Shown piece after piece: positions 25,065 through 33,913 of a stretch of 34,095 nt of DNA. Numbering within the stretch: position 1 is the stretch's first letter; the number at the start of each line of letters is the position of its first letter. A program made the translations under genes and the position numbers. The DNA is from JAFGFY01 sp964520425 (lineage in GTDB: Bacteria; Desulfobacterota; DSM-4660; Desulfatiglandales; HGW-15). The stretch spans positions 1-34,095 of the forward strand of contig CAZFMX010000030.1 of NCBI GenBank assembly GCA_964520425.1, in the 5' to 3' direction. The notes beneath the pieces are model-generated. The model saw only the letters and a program-made list of their open reading frames with translations, ran no database searches and had not been told where the DNA came from.

Positions 25065-26312
25065 ATGAGAAAAATATGGATTTTCAAAGGCCTTCAATCT
25101 CTAAGGATATATAAAATCATCCTGGCAGTTCTATCAGGGCTTCTTCTCCTTCCTTTTGCCGTCAATATCACTGATGAGGAACTGGAGTCGGGGCCCAACA
25201 AGATTCTTAATTCGTCTCAACCTTCAATGACGTCCACCAACGAGAACGGCTACTTCGCCCTTCTTGGGTTTGAAGCCCCTGTTGGAAAAGATATTGTTGA
25301 GGCCGGGAAGCGCGTTTATTTCGCCTATTCCAACTCTCAGGTCGGCGAGTCGCCCCAAGCTGCGTTATCTCTTGAAGCAGCTGCGGGCCCGTCACCGTAC
25401 ATGATCAGACCTCATGAGATCCCCCGATGCTCTTCAGATCAATCGGGCTGTCTCGAAATGTATCTCGGGAAACAGAGGCAGGTGGAGGATTTGCTGTCTG
25501 AAAATGCACTGCTCCTCGACAGATACAGGAGCCTCTACGATTATTCCATATTTCAGGATCTCTCCACACCCGCTCCATGGGCCCCTAAAGTGAATCTGGG
25601 TGGTGCCATTTACGGAGGACATAACCTGATCCTTGCTGAAACGGCACTTCTTTTCAATGGAAAGGAGGAGGACAAGGCTCTTCAAAGCCTTGTCACGGAT
25701 GCGCTTCTCTGGAGAAAAATTCTTACCGGGGTAGTCGACATTCAAGGGAAGGATTACGCACTTTCCGCCCTACAAAGCAATTATCAGTTACTAAATGAAA
25801 TGATTGCCGCTCTGCCAGCCGGTGAGGCGAAAAGATCAATTGACAGCAGAATTCTTCAGCCTCTTTCCCACCAAGAAAAGTCCCAAGACCTGGCGTGGGA
25901 TCGCGAATTTATATCTCTGGCTGTAAGTCTTCACCACCAACAATGGCCTCACAAAGAGCCTGAGGAGGCTGGGATCTCAATCCTGGAGAACTACTTCCTC
26001 AAACAAAAAGCAACCCTCAACGATGCTTACGAGATGTTTCAAATTATGAAAAGAATCGCACCCATGACACCTGAAGACTACAAGAGAAATCGTGATGGTA
26101 CATTTCAGAAACGTCTGGAGGAGGCAAGGCTAATCCGTTTTAACCTGTTGTACAACCCCTTAGGGAAGCGATTTGTTGCCAAGATGTTTTACAAGGGTGC
26201 TGTCGATGTGTGGAACCGGAGAATCAACGAGCTTAATGAAATGATACGCAGAATTGACGAACATGAAGCCCCGGTTAAGCGAAAGGACATTCCAATTCGC
26301 CAAAGCCGATAG
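25065..26312 (+). CDS. Membrane-anchored protein of unknown function
   Basis: A 415-aa protein with one N-terminal membrane helix (about 16-36, IYKIILAVLSGLLLLPFAVN) and a large domain outside the cytoplasm. The motif GYFALLGFEAPVG, the CSSDQSGCLEMY cysteine pair and ENALLLDRYRSLYDY recall a family of uncharacterised membrane proteins in Beta- and Gammaproteobacteria, from general familiarity only. The ATG at 25065 has AGGA upstream; an in-frame ATG at 25047 has no ribosome site. It lies 32 bases before the next gene, so the two are probably cotranscribed. Confidence 0.7.
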   Translation: MRKIWIFKGLQSLRIYKIILAVLSGLLLLPFAVNITDEELESGPNKILNSSQPSMTSTNENGYFALLGFEAPVGKDIVEAGKRVYFAYSNSQVGESPQAALSLEAAAGPSPYMIRPHEIPRCSSDQSGCLEMYLGKQRQVEDLLSENALLLDRYRSLYDYSIFQDLSTPAPWAPKVNLGGAIYGGHNLILAETALLFNGKEEDKALQSLVTDALLWRKILTGVVDIQGKDYALSALQSNYQLLNEMIAALPAGEAKRSIDSRILQPLSHQEKSQDLAWDREFISLAVSLHHQQWPHKEPEEAGISILENYFLKQKATLNDAYEMFQIMKRIAPMTPEDYKRNRDGTFQKRLEEARLIRFNLLYNPLGKRFVAKMFYKGAVDVWNRRINELNEMIRRIDEHEAPVKRKDIPIRQSR

Positions 26313-26344
26313 CTTGAGGCGGGGACAAGAAAGGAACCTCCAAG

Positions 26345-28010
26345 ATGAACTCCGGCGCGACAAAGATCCTCTTGTGGATTGCCATCCCCGTGCTAGCCAT
26401 TGGATTCGTTGCATGGCAGTGGGTTGGGTTTGCACAAGAGAAAAGAAGACTTGAGAGAGGCATAGAGGAACTTGAGCATGATCTGCGAATGATCGCTTAT
26501 GCACGGTTGAAAGTCCCGAATATTACAGAAAGCATTGTCAAGGAAAAGGCTGTCATAGAAGAGCTTCACAAACGCCTCCCTCGTGAACCTATGGTTGAAT
26601 CTTTTGTGGGTAATCTATCTGAGCAGCTGAGGGGGACCGGGGTTGAGATTACGAGGTATACATCCAGATCGCTGAAGCGTGATTTTTATGATGTAAACGA
26701 CTTGGAGATCTTTATCAGACAAGAACTAAGCGAACCTAGGACTCTCAAAGAACTCATCAAAAAATTTGAACGTCTGGTTGCCTGGAAGGAATTTATTCCT
26801 GGGGCACCGTCCATACTCCGCCTGAGTATCTACAACCTGAGTATCTACAGCAGCTCCCGCAACTTGAAAACGCCATCAGTTAAACCTTGTCCTGAATTAG
26901 ATGCAAATATGAGCGGATTGTGGCCCTTTAGCACTTTTTTGGAGGGACACAAAAAGAGATTCGTTCAGTTGTGTCTTGATCGAAAAGGTCATCAGGCAGT
27001 GTTTCTTCAGATCAAAGAATATCAGAATCTACGAGAATACAGGGTGAAGCTTGAGCAAGTAGTGTCAGCACTGTCTTCTGGAGATCTGGAAAGCAAAGCT
27101 GTCGGCGGCAGAGGGAATCAAGGATCTCAAACTCTGGAGGCTTATAAAAATCTATCAATAGATACACATTTAAACGTTGCGGAATTCAAGCTGGAAAACC
27201 TAATCAAAAACACAGAATCAACGGAAGAAATAGAAAAGAAGGAAAAACTCCGTGAAGCTCATAACCTGCTGTGGGAAGCTATAAGAAGGTATGAGTATTT
27301 CAGGACACATGATGAAAGGTTCCTCACTGATAATTGGCGAGAGAATTACATCTGGACCGCAGCCAGCCCTGATACGCCGAATTTAGATAAAAGTCCTTTG
27401 AGTCTTCTCTATCATCTGAGACTCGCCTATGAAGAGGCAGTACAGATCAGGGCCCAAATAATGGTTTCTGACAGGCAGTACACTCGGTTAGAATCTCAGC
27501 TAAACCAATCGCTGGAACAGTCAGTTCGGCTAGTGCAAGAGACAATCGTTGCCGTGGAAGAGAGTCGAGGATGGATCAAATATGAAAATCCTGATTACGG
27601 CATTCGTATATTTGTTCCTCCAGATTTTAGTCCGAACACAACACGGGAAAATCCCTTCCCTCTGGATCATATCAAGACTAAAGCCGTCGGATCTCCTGAA
27701 CAAGCCGTTTTTGTACGACAAGAAGAGAGGAAGACGATATTACTCCGGAACAATACAAACAAAAGCGGATCGAGGAAATCCGTCAAAGATTCTGGACATG
27801 TCAGTTTCTCTACACAGGGAGAGCAAAGGGTATTCCAGAGATTTCACGACATCCTTTATCTACACCTATGTTTGGGAAGGCGATGTGGTGAAGGCACTGG
27901 TGTACATCCGAAGAAATGGGAGTCGCTTGTACGAAATCAACTGTTTAGCTTTGGAAGAGAGTTTCGATGTCGAGGGATTCGATGAGATCATCAAATCCTT
28001 CGGCTGCTGA
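26345..28010 (+). pseudogene. PilO-like membrane protein with two frameshifts
   Basis: The start MNSGATKILLWIAIPVLAI leads into one membrane helix, then a coiled coil (about 30-55) and a PilO-like domain. The first frame continues to about 27725 (...VFVRQEE). Coding sense then passes to a second frame (EDDITPEQYKQKRIEEIRQ) and near 27800 to a third (TSFIYTYVWEGDVVKALVYI ... EGFDEIIKSF) that ends at 28010. Two single-base deletions would explain this; the first frame itself runs on to 27985 with unnatural sequence. The restored C-terminal part (NPDYGIRIFVPPDF onwards) resembles a PsbP/DUF1795-like domain. Core genes show no frameshifts, so decay is more likely than sequencing error. Confidence 0.65.
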
Positions 28011-28161
28011 AACTCTATTTTTTTCTCTCTTCCCACTTGATCACACGGTTATACATTGTTGTAATCACGGAAGAGATGTTTTCTAGAAAGCTCAAAACGG
28101 TTATGGCTGAATATGAGAGTAATAAGAAATAGAAGATTTAGAGTATAGGGGAGTTGTGTAG

Positions 28162-29016
28162 ATGAAAAAAATTAACAAAATAATCACATTCGAACTGATG
28201 GTGGCAATCCTTATACTTTCAGGATCTACAAGATCCTTTGCGATTGTCATTCATTTCGTAATGCCAAATGGTATTGTTGTAAGTGCAGACAGTAAGACAA
28301 CAAAGTCTTCAGGAGGAGCTGGTATTGAATCTAAGGTTACTGTTGTACAGGAACGCTTTTCCATAGCCACCCTATACCTTACATCAATTAAAGGTATTGA
28401 AATAGTTGATACTGTCACAGGAGAAAGAGATAATCTTGAGTACGATTTTGAATCTTGGATTACATCACTTAAAAGGCGTCTTCCAGAAGACTTGGATATC
28501 AAACAATTTCTTTCTTACATAGTAAATGAAAGCGCCAGGTGCTTCAAAGACTTTGATTTACTAATCAAGGCTGGCATATTAAATCCTAGAGTTGAGAAAC
28601 CAGATATTCTTACTAGGTATCTAATCTCTGGTTACGACAAAAACAAAACTGCACATATCTACCAAATCGAGTTTCAGATTGACTTCATTGGACAAAGGGT
28701 TATTGGCCCTCTAGTTACACATCTCCATCCCAATGAAAACACAGATGTTGATTTTTGTTTTCTGGTTGTCGGGACTCATTTGGCCATTGATCAAATAATG
28801 AATAAGCAAGGTGAGGCATATATGGAGGCTGTAAACAGTACTCCTATCCCGCTGGGTAAACTTCACAGCCAACGAGACCTGTCAATGAAGGAGGCCATTG
28901 AATTATCAAAAGCTTTTATCCAAATCGAATCAAAGTGGAGCCCTCAGGAGGTTGGTCCTCCCATCAGAATTGTAGTTATCCAGAAGAATGGGGGAGCAAG
29001 CTTGACGGTATATTGA
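28162..29016 (+). CDS. Secreted proteasome-like (Ntn-hydrolase fold) protein
   Basis: A 284-aa protein with a signal peptide (LMVAILILSGSTRSFA). The next segment, IVIHFVMPNGIVVSADSKTT, followed by SKVTVVQERF, matches the first strands of proteasome beta-type subunits. Asp43 and Lys58 lie 15 apart, as catalytic Asp17 and Lys33 do within one residue. GYDKNKTAHIYQIEF, FLVVGTHLAIDQIM and the ending GPPIRIVVI also fit the fold. The expected N-terminal Thr is not visible where the signal peptide would be cut, so peptidase activity is doubtful. GGGGAG provides the ribosome site. The gene is more AT-rich than the preceding block and is the last in the island. Confidence 0.6.
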   Translation: MKKINKIITFELMVAILILSGSTRSFAIVIHFVMPNGIVVSADSKTTKSSGGAGIESKVTVVQERFSIATLYLTSIKGIEIVDTVTGERDNLEYDFESWITSLKRRLPEDLDIKQFLSYIVNESARCFKDFDLLIKAGILNPRVEKPDILTRYLISGYDKNKTAHIYQIEFQIDFIGQRVIGPLVTHLHPNENTDVDFCFLVVGTHLAIDQIMNKQGEAYMEAVNSTPIPLGKLHSQRDLSMKEAIELSKAFIQIESKWSPQEVGPPIRIVVIQKNGGASLTVY

Positions 29017-29351
29017 TATATCGTGCGGATTTAGATCAAAATAGAACACCACAGGTGCGGACCGGGCGCAGGCTGGATAACGTTCGAGTGATGTGCCAAT
29101 TTAACAATGTTTGCATCTGAGCGTATCATCCAAAACGCATGATTCATCTCGACATACTTTCCAGACTTTAGTGTTCTTTTGGTCGCCTATGGAGGTCGGC
29201 GAGAATCCCGCTGGGCTTCATTATGCTGATAAAGGCACTTGATGGGGGGAGACTTCGGGAGTCCAAGGAGCTAGGCTTCTTCTTGTACTTTCTTGCAAGC
29301 GTAATTTTTGGTATAATTTTCTTGTAATTACAGCTAGTTGAGAACGAGGCT
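29017..29351. other. Non-coding right end of the island
   Basis: A 335-base stretch between the last island gene and the right attachment site. I found no convincing gene, tRNA or repeat. The minus-strand frame here starts inside the attachment site and reads low-complexity, non-protein-like sequence. An AT-rich patch (29300-29335) next to the attachment site could hold integrase or IHF binding sites. Confidence 0.5.
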
Positions 29352-29380
29352 GGGGATTCGACTCCCCCCGCCTCCACCAA
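29352..29380 (+). mobile_element. Right attachment site (ssrA 3'-end copy)
   Basis: The sequence repeats ssrA positions 12982-13010 with one G-to-A difference at the fifth base; the remaining 24 bases, from the T loop through CCA, are identical. No other part of tmRNA accompanies it, so this is not a second ssrA gene but the scar left by site-specific integration. Confidence 0.85.
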
Positions 29381-29491
29381 CCTTCGCCAAGGCTACGGCT
29401 GGCAGGCCAGTTAATTGGATAGAGGGCACTCTAATTTAACAAAAGCTTATAATAAAGAGAGAAGGCTGTCCGCCGAAGCTTTACGCGAAGC
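29381..29491. repeat. Imperfect inverted repeat next to attR
   Basis: Arms at about 29382-29407 (ccttcgccaaggctacgg...) and 29463-29490 (gaaggctgtccgccgaagc...) are complementary with several mismatches and small gaps, around an AT-rich centre. It encodes no protein and looks like a short palindromic or MITE-type intergenic repeat at the junction. Confidence 0.4.
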
Positions 29492-29518
29492 CAGATGGAT
29501 CAAAAGTGATTTTTAGAG

Positions 29519-30295
29519 TTATTTCAGCAGGTTGATGAGCATTTTGGCATTGTTTGGAGCTTGGGCCTTAGCATGGTTATTAAAAAAGACATAAAGTTTG
29601 TCCACATGACCCGCGATTTCCTTTATTCTTGGAACCCATTCAGATAGCTCTTCTTCAGAATATAAGTAATCATATCTTCTTGTAGAATCCGTGCCATACC
29701 AATTCTTTTTATTCCGGCCATGAAAGCGTATATAACCAAGGTTGGATGTATATTGGATGATTGGCGGGATAAGCGATGGCAAGGACGGTTCATCAAGACA
29801 AACAAATCCCGTTTTCAAATCTCTAAGAGTCTTAAATACGGACTCCCGAATCCATTTTTTTTGTCTGAATTCAACGACAAGAGGATAAGCAGAGAGTCTA
29901 TTAATCAGGGATTTAAGATATCTTCTGTTGGCAGGAGTATAATGAAAAGACTGGGGAAATTGAAGAAGGATGGCGCCCAATAATCCTTCCTCTATAAAAG
30001 GCTTGATTCCATCCAGGAAAAGATCTGTTATGGACCCTATAGAGTCTTGCGAAATATCGTGGGTCATCTCACGGAAAGCCTTTATTGAAAATTCGAGTTT
30101 CTTTTTGGATTTTTTGATTAAATTCCAAGAGTATTTTGCCTCCGGCAATCGATAATATGAATAATTGAGTTCAACAGCACTGAAATGCCGGGAATAATGT
30201 TCCAGAAAATCATCCTGTCCTGTTCCAAGGGGATAAAAGATTCCCTTCCAATCTTTATAAAAAAATCCTGACGTACCGACAATGATTTGAGACAT
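29519..30295 (-). CDS. DUF72 (YecE-like) protein
   Basis: A 258-aa TIM-barrel-type protein of the widespread DUF72 family, whose reaction is unknown. Marks are IIVGTSGFFYKDWKGIFYP at the start, AVELNYSYYRLP, FSIKAFREMTHD, the run QFPQSFHYT, VVEFRQKKWI and the C-terminal YVFFNNHAKAQAPNNA. Length is normal. AGGA precedes the ATG. It lies 11 bases downstream of the SPASM radical SAM gene on the same strand, so the two are probably one operon. Confidence 0.92.
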   Translation of the reverse strand: MSQIIVGTSGFFYKDWKGIFYPLGTGQDDFLEHYSRHFSAVELNYSYYRLPEAKYSWNLIKKSKKKLEFSIKAFREMTHDISQDSIGSITDLFLDGIKPFIEEGLLGAILLQFPQSFHYTPANRRYLKSLINRLSAYPLVVEFRQKKWIRESVFKTLRDLKTGFVCLDEPSLPSLIPPIIQYTSNLGYIRFHGRNKKNWYGTDSTRRYDYLYSEEELSEWVPRIKEIAGHVDKLYVFFNNHAKAQAPNNAKMLINLLK

Positions 30296-30306
30296 GAAAT
30301 CATTTC

Positions 30307-31440
30307 CTATGAAACGGCATTTGATCTTCTTCTATGGTCTCCTTTTAAGAAGGAAAGGAAGGGGATCAGGTATTTCACTCTCCTGTGTATCGCCATATTG
30401 TCTTCCACATAGCTACAGTGCTCGCAATCACAGATTTCATTTCTGTAGATAGTACCGTTTGGCGACAGCATTTTTTTTCGCTCCATGCGGTAGGCGGCTC
30501 CATTCCAGATATCCGTAAAACTCTCCGTCTTCAGGCTGCCCAAGATGCGTTCGGAACGGCCGCAACTCAGGACACTTCCGTCTACCTTTATGCGGGAATG
30601 AAACCAGTGTATATAACAGGGGGATTCATTATTTATGGGATTGAATCGGTAGCGCGCCAGTAGTCTGCCGATATTGTCTCCCAGGGAATTCGCCCTGATC
30701 TGTTTCCTAAGCCCTATCATATGGTTACATAGATTCTCCTGTTGATTCTCAGACAGTGCGTATTGGGCGAGCTTTCCCTTATTCGTTTTAAAGGGCGTGT
30801 AGGATATGGCATCACAACCAATCTCCTTGGCGAGAGTGAACATCATATCTACTTTTAGGTGGTTGAAGCAATTCACGGGATTAGTCAAGACGATACGAGG
30901 GTTCTGTGTGCCCTTCTCTTTTTTTAATGATGACAGGATTCTCATTCCGTTGATTACTCGTTCAAAGTTCTCGGGATCTGTCCCGGAGTATTGAGTAGCA
31001 TAATCCTCGCGGGAATCTGTCCAGAGACTGACATGCATCTCATCCAATCCAGCGTCAATGATACGCCCCGCCCTTGTCTTATCTATCAGAGTGCCGTTGG
31101 TGGTGACCGTTGTATGAAGGCCGAAGTCTTTGGCCAAGCGAAAGATGTCGAATATACGGGGGTAGATAAAGGGTTCGCCCTCTCCCATGAAGAACAATGT
31201 CCGCGTGTTCAATTTACTTAATTCGGAGAAGAGTCTTTCAGCCCATTCAAAAGGAAAATCCAGAATCCCCTGGTCTCCGGTAAGAGGTTCATCCGCCTCC
31301 TTAGAATGGAAACGGCACCCCAGACAATGAAGGTTGCATCGACGGGTCACATCCAGCGTCACGAAGAATGGCCCGGTACGGGCATACTCACCATTGCATA
31401 GCCCCTTGAGGAGTTTGTATTTCTGTGAAAGATCTGCCAT
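30307..31440 (-). CDS. Radical SAM protein with SPASM-type C-terminus
   Basis: A 377-aa enzyme. The radical SAM cluster motif CNLHCLGC gives Cys35, Cys39 and Cys42, and FMGEGEPFIYP and TTVTTNGTLID are typical of the barrel. Further cysteines (SPCYIHW, VLSCGRSE, ICDCEHCSY) indicate an auxiliary iron-sulfur domain of SPASM type, found in enzymes that modify peptides, cofactors or sugars. The substrate cannot be told from sequence. The ATG at 31440 has GAGGGA at proper spacing; a GTG six bases earlier does not. Neighbours are another radical SAM enzyme and a methyltransferase. Confidence 0.9.
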   Translation of the reverse strand: MADLSQKYKLLKGLCNGEYARTGPFFVTLDVTRRCNLHCLGCRFHSKEADEPLTGDQGILDFPFEWAERLFSELSKLNTRTLFFMGEGEPFIYPRIFDIFRLAKDFGLHTTVTTNGTLIDKTRAGRIIDAGLDEMHVSLWTDSREDYATQYSGTDPENFERVINGMRILSSLKKEKGTQNPRIVLTNPVNCFNHLKVDMMFTLAKEIGCDAISYTPFKTNKGKLAQYALSENQQENLCNHMIGLRKQIRANSLGDNIGRLLARYRFNPINNESPCYIHWFHSRIKVDGSVLSCGRSERILGSLKTESFTDIWNGAAYRMERKKMLSPNGTIYRNEICDCEHCSYVEDNMAIHRRVKYLIPFLSFLKGDHRRRSNAVS

Positions 31441-31578
31441 TGTCACTCCCTCGCGTGCTTAGGTATCTGTATTAGAAGGTGCGCTATTTGTCACTCACCC
31501 GGAACTGGCCCCATAAGATTCCAGTTACTTTACCAGGAACAAGCCTTTTAGAATTTACTGTTGGAAAAGATCGGCCGT

Positions 31579-32376
31579 TTATCCCGAACGCTTGATTGCT
31601 CTGGCTGCAACGAATTGTCCGGTTATATATCTTGTCGGCAGTTTAGAGAGACTTTCGAACGACAGGATGATGTTCAACAATCTTTGTCTTGATTTCTCTG
31701 AACCAAATTGATGAATCAGTAGAGCTATTCCAGCCATGATAATGCGGGGGAAATGCCAGAATGCTGTCATAGCGAGCACTGAGAAATTCAACTCTTGAAG
31801 CACTCTCTTCAAGGTATGAGCGCTAAAAGTGGCGCCGACATAATAGGGAATAAATCCCAACTTGTGAAGGAGTTTGTATGGGAGTAGGTTTCGCAGATAG
31901 ATGATGGGGTTCGTCTTATTATCAAGTGTCACCAACAGTTGTGCTTCATTCCGCATCACCAAGTTCAAACCTTTCAGACTAGCAATAATATCCGCCGATG
32001 TCTTAAAATGGTCCAGGGTTGAGTTGGAAACAATAACATCAAAAATCCCAGGGGAAAAGGGCAAATGTTGAACATCCGCTACTACAGCAAGAAGGTGCGG
32101 ATATCGGCGTTTTGCGGAAATAATTGTGGAAATAGAAAGATCCATGCAAATGACTCTATGTGAGCGCTCAAATAATAAAGGACACAGACCGTCCGTCAAT
32201 GATTCGTCAAACAAATCCGTCTTCAGTAAGCGTTCGGCCTTCTTTGAGGATGGGAGCCAGTGATCAAACAGGCTAATATTAAGGAGATCACTGAATGAAC
32301 GCAGCAGCTTCTGCTGATCTGTTTGGTGCCAATTAGCGGCGATTTTATTCCAATGTTTTATGTATCGAGGCTTCAT
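31579..32376 (-). CDS. Class I SAM-dependent methyltransferase
   Basis: A protein of about 265 aa. The central region has the methyltransferase pattern VICMDLSISTI (acidic residue that would hold the SAM ribose), VVADVQHLPFSPGIFDVIVS and NSTLDHF. The usual glycine-rich loop is replaced by LLKTDLFDES, a variant I have met in other methyltransferases of natural-product-type clusters. The target is unknown. The start may be the ATG at 32376 or a TTG six bases earlier. It lies between two radical SAM genes, so it may act on the same product. Confidence 0.85.
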   Translation of the reverse strand: MKPRYIKHWNKIAANWHQTDQQKLLRSFSDLLNISLFDHWLPSSKKAERLLKTDLFDESLTDGLCPLLFERSHRVICMDLSISTIISAKRRYPHLLAVVADVQHLPFSPGIFDVIVSNSTLDHFKTSADIIASLKGLNLVMRNEAQLLVTLDNKTNPIIYLRNLLPYKLLHKLGFIPYYVGATFSAHTLKRVLQELNFSVLAMTAFWHFPRIIMAGIALLIHQFGSEKSRQRLLNIILSFESLSKLPTRYITGQFVAARAIKRSG

Positions 32377-32409
32377 TTTCAATGCGCCTGAGGATAAGAG
32401 AAGTTCTGT

Positions 32410-33900
32410 CTAATCCTTTCTTCCAAAAAGTCCCAAGCTTCTAAGCAACTTAGTTTCAACAGGAAAACGTCCGTCAAGATGGGTTATTCGGTAGTGGGCC
32501 AGAGGTTGATACAACCTGGACAGAGCCACTACAATGGGATTTGTCTTTTTATAAAAATGACCTTTGCCCATCAACATGAGAGGAAGATCTAATGCCCCGA
32601 CAATTCTCTTCATCTCTTTGGATATCCACGGAGACTCTTCGTGGACATATCGATAGTTCAAGGGCGCCCAATCTTCCAACCGCTTCGGTTCTTTTAGCCC
32701 GGCACGAATCACGAGGCTGTAAAGCTCGGTTCCAGGGTAGGGCGTGTAAATGTTGAAACTCTTGCTTGCCCTGGGATTCTCGTTCAATAGTTGCCGAGCA
32801 AGTTGAATGCTTTGTCGAAGCTCGTCTGGGGTTTCCGTGGGTAAGCCCATCATAAAAAGATAAACAGGGACGATAGGGTGGTTAATCAACTTTCGAGAGG
32901 CCTCCAGGACCTTCGTAGGAGTGAGGTCTTTCTTAATGAGATCTAAGATGCGCTGATTGCCCGATTCCACACCAATAGTGAGGCGCTCGATTCCTGCACG
33001 GACAAGTAGATCCAGAAAGTCCTTGTCCATTTTATTAATGGTATCAACGCGGATATGGAGCTTCCCAATGCGAATATTCAAATCGGCGCGTACGATTTCC
33101 TCCATAACCTGGTAGGCGTGATTTATATTGACGAAAAGATTGTCGTCCGTGAAATTGAATCCGTGAATACCGTAGTCCCGGATCACACGTTTCAGATTCT
33201 CCACAACGGTTACGGGGGCCATGGCCCGCCACTTGCGTTTGTGTACAATGGAATCGTAACAGAAGGCGCATCTATGCACACAACCACGGCTTGAATTGAA
33301 ACTGACGTGATCTGAACCGAAAATCCGTCGTCGGTAAAGGTTCATATCCACAAGATGATAGGCCAAAAGAGGCTGTTCATTGAGATCCACAAAAGGGCGT
33401 GGTCCAGTAAAACGGAGTTGTCCGTTTTGCGAGTAGGCAATGCCGGAGATGTGGTCGAGGGGATCGCCGCATTCCAAGGCTTTCACCAGTTCCAGCAACG
33501 TGGCCTCTCCTTCACCAATCACCACGATATCAACGAACGGGTTTTCAAGAGTCTGCCCAGGTAGTAGACTCGGGTGTATGCCTCCCCATATCACAGGCAC
33601 ATCCGGGTATCTGTCTTTAACGCGTTTACTCACTTGCAGAGCGCGAATAATCTGTGGGCCAGTCATGCAGGAGACCCCGAAGCAGAGTGGTTTCTCTCTT
33701 AGGGCATCGAATAGCTTCTCTTTCCATTTTGGATCGGCAAACTGATCTATGATTCGAACACTGTATCCGGCATGCACCAGCGGAGTCGCCGGGAAAAGGA
33801 GGTTCAACGGCAGTTCCACACGTCTGTGGGGTTGATATCCCCTGCGTGGGGCGGGATTAAAGAGAATGACGTTAGCAGGTTTGCTGTTTATATCGTTCAC
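32410..33900 (-). CDS. B12-binding-type radical SAM enzyme
   Basis: A 496-aa protein with an N-terminal cobalamin-binding-like domain (1-150; VILFNPAPRRGYQPHRR, PVIWGGIHPSLLPGQTLE, VIGEGEATLLELV) and a radical SAM barrel whose motif CVHRCAFC supplies Cys207, Cys211 and Cys214. RLTIGVESGNQRILDLIKK and FMMGLPTETPDE are typical of this class, which includes methylases and cyclases. I cannot see the DxHxxG cobalamin ligand motif, so B12 binding through histidine is uncertain. The start is a GTG with a weak ribosome site. It appears to be cotranscribed with the genes downstream. Confidence 0.9.
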   Translation of the reverse strand: MNDINSKPANVILFNPAPRRGYQPHRRVELPLNLLFPATPLVHAGYSVRIIDQFADPKWKEKLFDALREKPLCFGVSCMTGPQIIRALQVSKRVKDRYPDVPVIWGGIHPSLLPGQTLENPFVDIVVIGEGEATLLELVKALECGDPLDHISGIAYSQNGQLRFTGPRPFVDLNEQPLLAYHLVDMNLYRRRIFGSDHVSFNSSRGCVHRCAFCYDSIVHKRKWRAMAPVTVVENLKRVIRDYGIHGFNFTDDNLFVNINHAYQVMEEIVRADLNIRIGKLHIRVDTINKMDKDFLDLLVRAGIERLTIGVESGNQRILDLIKKDLTPTKVLEASRKLINHPIVPVYLFMMGLPTETPDELRQSIQLARQLLNENPRASKSFNIYTPYPGTELYSLVIRAGLKEPKRLEDWAPLNYRYVHEESPWISKEMKRIVGALDLPLMLMGKGHFYKKTNPIVVALSRLYQPLAHYRITHLDGRFPVETKLLRSLGLFGRKD

Positions 33901-33913
33901 GGCCTATTTTCTT

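Larger units (their letters stand above)
13011..29380 (+). mobile_element. 16.4-kb genomic island integrated in ssrA
   Basis: Bounded by the ssrA 3' end and its 29-nt copy. The interior contrasts with the flanks: housekeeping genes stop abruptly, composition becomes very AT-rich up to 16.4 kb, and most proteins are of unknown function. A tyrosine-integrase fragment, an attC-like site, a small inverted-repeat element and two broken genes lie inside. No complete integrase remains, so it probably cannot move by itself. Confidence 0.8.

Noticed and set aside
24538..25068. 176-aa plus-strand frame inside the SUMF1 gene
   Set aside because: It is an alternate frame of the SUMF1 domain with low-complexity, Arg/Thr/Ala-rich content; the SUMF1 frame has clear motifs.
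27549..28010. Separate 153-aa protein starting at 27549
   Set aside because: Its first half is an out-of-frame reading of the PilO-like gene; only its second half is genuine, as the frameshifted C-terminus of that gene.
29168..29380. Minus-strand 70-aa frame beginning MVEAGGVE
   Set aside because: It starts inside the ssrA 3'-end copy; such frames arise wherever tRNA or tmRNA ends are translated in reverse, and the rest is not protein-like.
29352..29380. A second tmRNA or tRNA gene
   Set aside because: Only the T-arm and acceptor 3' segment are repeated; no 5' acceptor strand or tag region lies upstream.
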